DNA of 9,407 nt from an uncultured Chitinophagaceae bacterium (GTDB lineage Bacteria; Bacteroidota; Bacteroidia; Chitinophagales; Chitinophagaceae). Numbering within the stretch: position 1 is the first letter of the stretch; every line of letters starts with the position of its first letter. The translations under genes were made by a program, and so were the position numbers. Where the stretch lies: the NCBI GenBank assembly GCA_946885335.1, contig CAMPGG010000121.1:1-9407 (forward strand), given 5' to 3'. This document shows positions 1 through 4,636 of this stretch, piece by piece. The notes beneath the pieces are model-generated. The model was not told where the DNA came from, searched no databases, and was given only the letters and a program-made list of their open reading frames with translations.

Positions 1-26
1 GCTGATATTTTAGTTTTCAGTTCCAC
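1..26 (-). CDS. Start of probable SRPBCC/AHSA1-family protein (partial)
   Basis: Five bases after the stop of the ArsR-type gene an in-frame GTG opens a frame that reads V(M)-E-L-K-T-K-I-S and leaves the window. No ATG is available in this frame between the GTG and an upstream TAA. Small non-metal ArsR regulators of this kind are very often followed in an operon by an SRPBCC (activator of Hsp90 ATPase, AHSA1-like) gene, and proteins of that family in Bacteroidota commonly begin with an M-x-L/T-K-T-K-I sequence. The call is inferred from eight codons and the neighbour. It could also be noncoding sequence. Confidence 0.45.
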
Positions 27-31
27 GATAC

Positions 32-355
32 TTATGTTTTACGTTTATATTTTTTCATTACCTGTTCTAACTTATTAAATCTGTCATCCCAAATCTTTTG
101 GAATGGTTTAAGGAAGTCGGCAATGACTTTCATTTTATCTGCATTGAGGTGATAGATTATTTCTCTGCCATTTTGTTCCTGTTTTAATAGTTCACATTCT
201 GTAAGTATTTGCAAATGTTTGGAAACCGTAGGTCGGGCAGTATCAAAATTTGATGCAATGGCTCCCGCTGTCATTGAATGGGATGCTACCAATAAAAGTA
301 TAGCTCTTCTTGTGGGGTCGGCAATGGCTTGAAAAACATCACGTCTTAAATTCAT
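32..355 (-). CDS. ArsR/SdpR-family winged-helix transcriptional repressor
   Basis: A 107-residue protein, the normal size for a single-domain ArsR regulator. Residues 8-24 hold the family opening ([16 protein letters not shown]). Residues 28-57 form the helix-turn-helix, with the recognition helix around 41-51 ([11 protein letters not shown]), and the wing follows at about 57-70 ([15 protein letters not shown]). A C-terminal helix (about 73-104) would give the dimer interface. The metal-binding CxC motif of true ArsR/SmtB sensors is absent and there is one cysteine (C54), so this belongs with the SdpR-like, non-metal group. It should bind DNA as a dimer in the cytoplasm. Two copies of a 16-bp palindrome cover its own promoter, which suggests self-repression. 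A probable SRPBCC gene follows on the same strand. The inducer is unknown. Confidence 0.9.
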   Translation of the reverse strand: MNLRRDVFQAIADPTRRAILLLVASHSMTAGAIASNFDTARPTVSKHLQILTECELLKQEQNGREIIYHLNADKMKVIADFLKPFQKIWDDRFNKLEQVMKKYKRKT

Positions 356-358
356 TAT

Positions 359-374
359 GAAGTCATTTGACTAC
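359..374. promoter_or_regulatory. Operator copy 2 (downstream) for the ArsR-type regulator
   Basis: Minus strand GTAGTCAAATGACTTC, matching copy 1 at 14 of 16 bases and starting 26 bases from it, about two and a half helical turns. It touches the last base of the -7 box and covers the expected transcription start. Its inner arms AGTCA/TGACT are also complementary. Confidence 0.65.
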
Positions 375-405
375 AAATATAAATGTAGTTATTTGACTAC
401 GCAAA
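374..405 (-). promoter_or_regulatory. Promoter of the ArsR-type gene (Bacteroidota -33/-7)
   Basis: On the minus strand a TTTG (402-405) is followed after exactly 20 bases by TATATTTG (374-381), which matches the Bacteroidota -7 box TAnnTTTG in full. The implied transcription start is near 367, leaving a leader of about a dozen bases before the ATG at 355. Both operator copies overlap this promoter. Confidence 0.75.
385..400. promoter_or_regulatory. Operator copy 1 (upstream) for the ArsR-type regulator
   Basis: A 16-bp palindrome: on the minus strand GTAGTCAAATAACTAC, with perfect 5-bp arms GTAGT/ACTAC. It fills most of the spacer between the -33 and -7 boxes, so a bound dimer would exclude RNA polymerase. 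It is the better conserved of the two copies. Binding by the adjacent ArsR-type protein is inferred. Confidence 0.7.
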
Positions 406-459
406 TATTTTTTTATTTAGGTTGTAATTGTCCGTACATGTATGATTGGATCTTTACGC

Positions 460-505
460 TTTGGTTAATTTCGCTTACAGGTCCCTGTTGGAAATTTCTA
501 CCAAA
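460..505. repeat. Structured intergenic repeat, copy A (nested stem-loop)
   Basis: Nested inverted repeats: outer arms TTTGGT (460-465) and ACCAAA (500-505), middle arms AATTTC (467-472) and GAAATT (491-496), inner arms ACAGG (477-481) and CCTGT (484-488). The core 467-495 closely resembles 4547-4574 in the same orientation. It lies about 55 bases beyond the lipoprotein stop codon. It has no clear T-run, so it is not a classical terminator. A dispersed palindromic repeat or an RNA 3'-end structure are the likely readings. Confidence 0.55.
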
Positions 506-543
506 CAAAAACAATTTATTAGATGCTAATTTGTAAAGCGGTT

Positions 544-565
544 GCCAGCGCTATTTAGCGCTGGC
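544..565 (-). terminator. Strong hairpin over the lipoprotein stop codon
   Basis: A perfect 9-bp stem (GCCAGCGCT at 544-552, AGCGCTGGC at 557-565) with a 4-base loop. The stop codon TAG (551-553) lies at the loop edge, so the last codons form one arm. On the minus strand the stem is followed by AACCGCTTTAC, which has no U-tract. Intrinsic termination is therefore uncertain. It may protect the mRNA 3' end or work with the stem-loop further downstream. Confidence 0.5.
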
Positions 566-970
566 TGTCCACTTAAGCAAGTGTGTGTCGCAGTTCAAAT
601 TTGTAATGCTCATCCTGAATGTTCCACTGGCAGTCTTTCCTTTGATAGTGCCGTCCAATGCAAACCGGAAGGCTGTTGATCCGCCATTTTCCGGATCAAG
701 AATTACACCATGCACTTCGCCGTTTTTTACGGCATAACCTTTTTCGGGTCCCACGGTAATGCTTTCCAGGCGTCCATTACAGCGCCAGTAACCGCTGAAG
801 GTGAGATCAGTAATAGTCTTCTTATCCGCGGATAAATTAAAACTGATCTTATCTCCTTTGTAACCGTTGGAAACCGTTCCTGAAAAACGTTGCTGGCCAC
901 ATGCGACAAATGAAATGGAGCAGGTGACAATAATAAAAATTAAAGAAAGATATTTCATTATACTATTCAT
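551..970 (-). CDS. Small secreted lipoprotein, function unknown
   Basis: A 139-residue protein with a hydrophobic leader (about 6-22) ending in the lipobox-like F-V-A-C, so C24 is the probable lipidated cysteine. A second Met at residue 5 (position 958) gives a more usual leader and is a possible start. The mature part (25-139) is rich in alternating polar and hydrophobic stretches with G-T/G-K turns (FSGTVSNG, LTFSG, GTIKGKTASGTF), suggesting a small beta-sheet or barrel domain. Two cysteines (C64 in WRCNG, C127 in NLNCD) could form a disulphide outside the cytoplasm. It starts 11 bases after the stop of the DUF4214-like secreted protein, so the two are probably one transcript. I do not recognise a named family. 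Localisation to an outer-membrane or periplasmic face is inferred from the lipobox. Confidence 0.8.
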   Translation of the reverse strand: MNSIMKYLSLIFIIVTCSISFVACGQQRFSGTVSNGYKGDKISFNLSADKKTITDLTFSGYWRCNGRLESITVGPEKGYAVKNGEVHGVILDPENGGSTAFRFALDGTIKGKTASGTFRMSITNLNCDTHLLKWTASAK

Positions 971-981
971 TTATGGATTGA

Positions 982-1701
982 TCAGTTGCCGCCACCTGCA
1001 GCTATTATATTTCCGCCGCCGGCTGAGATCACGTTGCCTCCGCCTGCAGCTATTATGTTACCACCGCCAGCAGCAATGATCCCGCTGGCAGCTTGCGAAC
1101 TCAGTGATGCAGTAGATACGGATGATGTCTTAATATTAGGCCTGATACTGGTGGCAGAAGAAGTGCTCCGGTTATTCTGCTTCCAGGTAGTGTGCATAGC
1201 AACAAGTTGGACAAAAGAATAAGTGGGCTGTCTTTTCCAGTACTTCACTTCGTCACTGGTGGCATTGCGATTAAACACTTTGTAATAGGATTGCCTGATG
1301 ACATGTTCTTTTTTGTCGGGATAGATATTCAGCCAGTTGTCGATATGATTTTTCATCAACTCCGCATAGGTTCTATTCTGGCTGCTCCAATAGCGTAATT
1401 CATCTGCACTTGGCTGCCATCCGAAAGCGTCCATATATGAGTTCTTCACTACTTTTTCTTTTTCATACCGGTTTGATTTCAAGTAATTCCTGTGATTTTC
1501 CACCATCTGTGGAATGTTTCTGTTGCCCACATTCTGCCGCCAGTAATTCAGTTCGCCGGAACTGGCATACCGCCCAAAAGCCACGAAATAACTTGCATTA
1601 ATGATTTCATCTTTTGATTGCGCATTCACTGAAGTTGAAAAAGATAATGTTAGCATTGCAAGCATTGCAAAGATCACATTGCGTGATAACCATGATTTCA
1701 T
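982..1701 (-). CDS. Secreted protein with three DUF4214-like repeats and an octapeptide tail
   Basis: The frame is open further up to 1731, but only from a TTG. The ATG at 1701 starts a good signal peptide (MKSWLSRNVIFAMLAMLTLSF, cleavage near SVNAQ/SK), giving 239 residues. Residues about 31-80, 83-131 and 132-178 are three related units of roughly 50 residues, each with the core S-Y-x(3)-F-[GN]-x(3)-[AS]-[ST]-x-[GD]-E-[LV]-x-Y-W. This resembles the DUF4214 motif found in bacterial surface and secreted proteins. A Ser/Thr-rich linker (about 178-206) leads to four exact octapeptides, [IV]-I-[AS]-A-G-G-G-N (208-239), ending at the stop codon. No enzyme motif is visible. A structural, adhesive or surface role is inferred. 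The lipoprotein gene follows 11 bases downstream. Confidence 0.8.
   Translation of the reverse strand: MKSWLSRNVIFAMLAMLTLSFSTSVNAQSKDEIINASYFVAFGRYASSGELNYWRQNVGNRNIPQMVENHRNYLKSNRYEKEKVVKNSYMDAFGWQPSADELRYWSSQNRTYAELMKNHIDNWLNIYPDKKEHVIRQSYYKVFNRNATSDEVKYWKRQPTYSFVQLVAMHTTWKQNNRSTSSATSIRPNIKTSSVSTASLSSQAASGIIAAGGGNIIAAGGGNVISAGGGNIIAAGGGN
985..1080 (-). repeat. Four 24-bp coding repeats for IIAAGGGN
   Basis: Four consecutive in-frame 24-base units (985-1008, 1009-1032, 1033-1056, 1057-1080) encode the octapeptides at the C-terminus of the secreted protein. Codons for Gly, Asn and Ile differ between units, while the peptide is almost unchanged. That points to selection on the protein rather than very recent slippage. 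The first and third units in plus-strand order are the most alike. Confidence 0.85.
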
Positions 1702-1707
1702 AATGTA

Positions 1708-1738
1708 AATTGTTTTGGTGATGAACAACAAAACAATT
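1708..1738. repeat. Perfect 10-bp inverted repeat in the secreted-protein leader
   Basis: AATTGTTTTG (1708-1717) and CAAAACAATT (1729-1738) are perfect reverse complements separated by 11 bases. On the minus strand the repeat ends six bases before the ATG at 1701. It may be a protein-binding site or a 5'-leader hairpin that hides the start region. No convincing -33/-7 promoter could be assigned next to it. Confidence 0.6.
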
Positions 1739-1758
1739 CGAAATCAATGCAGGAAACA

Positions 1759-1776
1759 ATACCTGCTGTCAGGTAT
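1759..1776 (-). terminator. Hairpin after the response regulator gene
   Basis: A perfect 7-bp stem ATACCTG (1759-1765) / CAGGTAT (1770-1776) with a 4-base loop begins 16 bases after the response regulator stop codon. On the minus strand it is followed by TGTTTCC, a short and broken T-run. It is a plausible weak intrinsic terminator that separates the two-component operon from the secreted-protein gene. Confidence 0.5.
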
Positions 1777-1792
1777 ATTTATGATCACGATG

Positions 1793-2428
1793 TTATAAAA
1801 CATTATGTTCCCTGGCGTAATTAAGCAAACCGATTACAGTTTTAGCTCCTGTCTTTCTAATAATATTTTTGCGGTGCGTTTCAACCGTGTGTTCGGATAA
1901 AAACAACTCCCGGCTGATTTCAGCTGAAGTCATTTCATTTGCAATCAATTTAATAATTTCTATTTCCCTTGGTGTAAGCTGGCTGTTCTTCCTGCCTTCT
2001 TTTTTCTGCTGGTTGAAACGGGAATAACTAACGGCAAGCATTTGCTGAATGTACTGGCGGCCGGCCATTACATGTTCAATGGCTTCAAACAATTCTGGTT
2101 GCTTTACATTCTTAAGCAGGTAGCCCAGTGCGCCGGCTTCCAGCAGGGAAGAAACATGCTGCATATCATCGTGCATGGATAATACAATGATCTTCGTTTG
2201 TGGAAATTTCTGCATAATGTTTTTGGTAAGACTAAGACCTGATACTTCGCCCATGCTGATATCGGTAAGTAAAAGGTCTGGTTGCAGCTTTTGCACCAGG
2301 TCTTCCGCAGCAGTGGCTGATGAAGCTTTACCAACTACCTGTAAATGGGGCGAATCATTCAGAATTGATTCTATGCCATCCATGAGAATGTCGTGATCGT
2401 CTGCCAGTACAATGGTTATCTTTTCCAC
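1793..2428 (-). CDS. LuxR/NarL-family response regulator
   Basis: A 211-residue two-domain regulator of normal length. The receiver domain (about 3-120) has the acidic pair D10/D11, phospho-acceptor D56 (in LLTDISM), the switch Ser S84 (IIVLSMHDD) and the conserved K106 (GYLLKN). After a linker (about 125-148) comes the LuxR-type helix-turn-helix (about 150-211; LTPREIEIIKLIANEMTSAEIS, then LSEHTVETHRKNI). The protein should be phosphorylated on D56 by the sensor kinase encoded just upstream and then bind target promoters as a dimer. Its ATG lies inside the end of the kinase gene with a 13-base overlap, so translation of the two is probably coupled. Target genes cannot be read from the sequence. 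The secreted protein and lipoprotein genes downstream are candidates only by position. Confidence 0.93.
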   Translation of the reverse strand: MEKITIVLADDHDILMDGIESILNDSPHLQVVGKASSATAAEDLVQKLQPDLLLTDISMGEVSGLSLTKNIMQKFPQTKIIVLSMHDDMQHVSSLLEAGALGYLLKNVKQPELFEAIEHVMAGRQYIQQMLAVSYSRFNQQKKEGRKNSQLTPREIEIIKLIANEMTSAEISRELFLSEHTVETHRKNIIRKTGAKTVIGLLNYAREHNVL

Positions 2429-4353
2429 AAATTATTTTTAGCGTTATCAATAACTGCAAGTGATTGTTTGTTTATTCGTACGATTGTGGTAGTCCCTTTC
2501 CCTGGTGTGCTGTCTACCTCAAAAACACCATCAAACAATGCTACCCGGCTTTCGAGATTTTTAAGTCCCAGCCCGGAAGTAGTGCCTGTTTGAAATCCTA
2601 TACCATTGTCTTCTATCATCAGTTGCACTTCATCTTTATCTATATCCAATTGAACCGTTACCATGCTTGCCTGCGAATGCTTTAATGTATTTGCGCTTAG
2701 TTCCTGGAAGCAACGATAGATGGTCAGTTCAATCAGTTCATCATGCAGTGGTTCCTGCACATGTGTAAAAAGAGTAAAAACCATTTTGTCGCTGGCGTCG
2801 TTGAGCCTGTCGATTGAAATTTCCACAGCCTTAATGAGTCCGTAATGCAATAGCAATTCAGGCGTAACCTGGTGCGAAAGGTTGCGCACTTCCGTGCCGG
2901 CTTTTGTAATAAGTTCATCAACTTTCTCCAGCGGAAGCTGTCCTTTGATCGCTTTGTTTAATTGCATGGAAGCTGCAACAAGCATTTGTCCCACACCATC
3001 GTGCAGGTCTGCCGCGATGCGTTTACGTTCTTTTTCTTCCGCTTCAACTACCGCGATGGAGCGTTTTTTTTGTTCATTCAGTTGCCCGACTGCTAATTGA
3101 GTTTTGTGCCGGCTCTTCATCAGTTTGGATATGTAAAGACCGGAAGCAATGAGCATACCGAGTACGGCCAAAAGTAATATCAGCCATCGCTGCTGGTTGC
3201 TGTTCCGCAATTTTGTTTCAAGATTTTCCTGCCTGAGGCGAAGGTTCTCAGAAGTTTTTTTCTCCGTTTCAAATTGAACCTGCATTTGCGCAAATGCCTG
3301 GTTATAATGTTCGTCTGCCAGGCTATCCTTATGCTGCAGTAATTTTTCCAGGTATGTTGCTTCATTGCGGTGATCACCCGTAGCCGCATAGGCATTTGCC
3401 AGCGACCTGTATGCGGCAGAAAGTTTCAGGTTGTTGTCATTTTGCACACTTATCGCTTCTGCTTTTTTTGCCCAGGTGATGGACTGGCGGGGTTGGTTAT
3501 TTTTTAAATAAAGATCGGCCAGTTCCAAATAATCCGATGCCAGCATGGAAGGATCTGAATTCATTTCACGTATCGTGGAGGCTTCTTTTAAAACTGCGAT
3601 GGCTTTATCCATTTTACCTTGCTGGTAATAACTCCGGCCAAGGATATTAAGACCATTTGCATGGTCCAACCTGTTTTCATTTTTTTTAGATGCGGCAATG
3701 CCTTGCAGCGCATAAGTTTCCGCTGTTTTAAAATTGCCCAGTGTATTATAACAAGCCGCAATATTGTTAAGCAAAACTGGCCTGCTAAGATAATTTTCTG
3801 CAGGATTCAGTTGTAACACTTCATTAAAAAAACGAATGGCTTCCGAAGGCTTGTTATCTTCCATATATGCCCAGCCGATGCTGATAAGCACACTGGTTTC
3901 GCTGAACTTATCATTACGTTTGCGGGCTACACTTAGTGCCTGGTTAAAGTTTGCCAGTGCTTTTGCAAACTGGGTTTTTTTAACGAAGCATTGTCCTTTA
4001 AGGATATAAAACTTCACCAAAGCGGTATCTGCATTTATTCCCGGCAAATGTTTCAATGCACTGTCTATTGATGCGATGGTCTGATCTGGCGGATTTTGAC
4101 GATAACTTATCCAGGCCTTAAAAAAACTGCTTTGGATGGTTCCGTGTTGATGGTTGTGTAATTTGGAAAGGGTGGCAAGTGTATCAATCATTCTCCGGGC
4201 GGCTGCTTCATCACTGCGGACTTTTGAAGGAATATTCCGGATGAGTGAATCAATGGCAGGAGTAGACTGCGCTGATATATTAACGTTATGAAATATTACC
4301 AGCAGTAAAAGAAACTTAATTTTTGTAAATGAAATAATTGCCGCGGGTTTCAT
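2416..4353 (-). CDS. TPR-repeat sensor histidine kinase (HisKA_3/NarL type)
   Basis: A 645-residue membrane sensor. Residues 1-29 form a signal peptide (cleavage near ISAQ/ST). About 65-345 consist of TPR-like helical repeats (for example GQCFVKKTQFAKALANFNQAL, near 120-140), placed outside the inner membrane. A coiled coil (about 350-388) leads to one transmembrane helix (about 390-408), then a short helix and the HisKA_3 dimerisation domain with phospho-acceptor H451 (ERKRIAADLHDGVGQ). The HATPase_c domain (about 540-626) has its N-box at N555, a G1 box D582-N-G-I-G586 and a G2 box G594-L-G-L. All catalytic motifs are present, so it should be active. Its partner is the overlapping NarL-type regulator. 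The signal sensed by the TPR part is unknown; in this family it may be a protein or peptide partner. Confidence 0.93.
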   Translation of the reverse strand: MKPAAIISFTKIKFLLLLVIFHNVNISAQSTPAIDSLIRNIPSKVRSDEAAARRMIDTLATLSKLHNHQHGTIQSSFFKAWISYRQNPPDQTIASIDSALKHLPGINADTALVKFYILKGQCFVKKTQFAKALANFNQALSVARKRNDKFSETSVLISIGWAYMEDNKPSEAIRFFNEVLQLNPAENYLSRPVLLNNIAACYNTLGNFKTAETYALQGIAASKKNENRLDHANGLNILGRSYYQQGKMDKAIAVLKEASTIREMNSDPSMLASDYLELADLYLKNNQPRQSITWAKKAEAISVQNDNNLKLSAAYRSLANAYAATGDHRNEATYLEKLLQHKDSLADEHYNQAFAQMQVQFETEKKTSENLRLRQENLETKLRNSNQQRWLILLLAVLGMLIASGLYISKLMKSRHKTQLAVGQLNEQKKRSIAVVEAEEKERKRIAADLHDGVGQMLVAASMQLNKAIKGQLPLEKVDELITKAGTEVRNLSHQVTPELLLHYGLIKAVEISIDRLNDASDKMVFTLFTHVQEPLHDELIELTIYRCFQELSANTLKHSQASMVTVQLDIDKDEVQLMIEDNGIGFQTGTTSGLGLKNLESRVALFDGVFEVDSTPGKGTTTIVRINKQSLAVIDNAKNNLWKR

Positions 4354-4380
4354 TTTTTGATAGAGAAAAGGATTAAGGGG

Positions 4381-4412
4381 TAAATATAATATAACGGCAC
4401 AGGGTGAGCAAA
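4381..4412 (-). promoter_or_regulatory. Promoter of the TPR kinase / response regulator operon
   Basis: On the minus strand TTTG (4409-4412) is followed after 20 bases by TATATTTA (4381-4388), seven of eight matches to TAnnTTTG counting the free positions. The spacing equals that of the ArsR-gene promoter. Transcription would start near 4374, about 20 bases before the ATG at 4353. Confidence 0.6.
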
Positions 4413-4546
4413 AAGAGGAGTGTGTTTTTATATGTAGATGAATTATTTTATGCGATAACGAACACTTCGTATGTTATTAATTTTTCTTTTATGACGGGAT
4501 AATTTCCAATTATGAAATGCAGAGGCTTTGCAGGCCCGCAAATTCC

Positions 4547-4574
4547 AATTTCGCTTACGGGTTACTGTTGAAAT
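4547..4574. repeat. Structured intergenic repeat, copy B
   Basis: This resembles 467-495: the first 12 bases AATTTCGCTTAC are identical, then 9 of the next 12 match, then one base is missing before AAAT. It keeps the middle arms ATTTC/GAAAT of copy A but not the inner palindrome. It sits about 63 bases beyond the stop of the PAS kinase gene, in the same orientation relative to the upstream gene as copy A. The rest of the gap 4413-4636 shows no gene. Confidence 0.5.
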
Positions 4575-4636
4575 GATTATAAAGATAAATATGAATGGAA
4601 GTAACGAATTGGTTAATCAATAATCGAAATACTGGA

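Noticed and set aside
435..442. TACATGTA palindrome near the ArsR-type gene as a further operator.
   Set aside because: It is unrelated to the GTAGTCAAAT operator copies, short, and expected by chance in AT-rich DNA.
985..1080. Short regular 24-base repeats considered as a CRISPR or noncoding satellite.
   Set aside because: The units are in frame with a coding gene, have no spacers and vary at codon third positions, so they are coding repeats.
1702..1731. Ten-residue N-terminal extension of the secreted protein from a TTG codon.
   Set aside because: The extension spans the inverted repeat and would push the signal peptide inward. The ATG at 1701 gives a standard leader.
4455..4490. Stem ACGAA/TTCGT or ATAAC/GTTAT followed on the plus strand by a T-rich tract, like a plus-strand terminator.
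   Set aside because: No plus-strand gene lies upstream, the stems are short and mutually exclusive, and on the minus strand there is no T-run after them.
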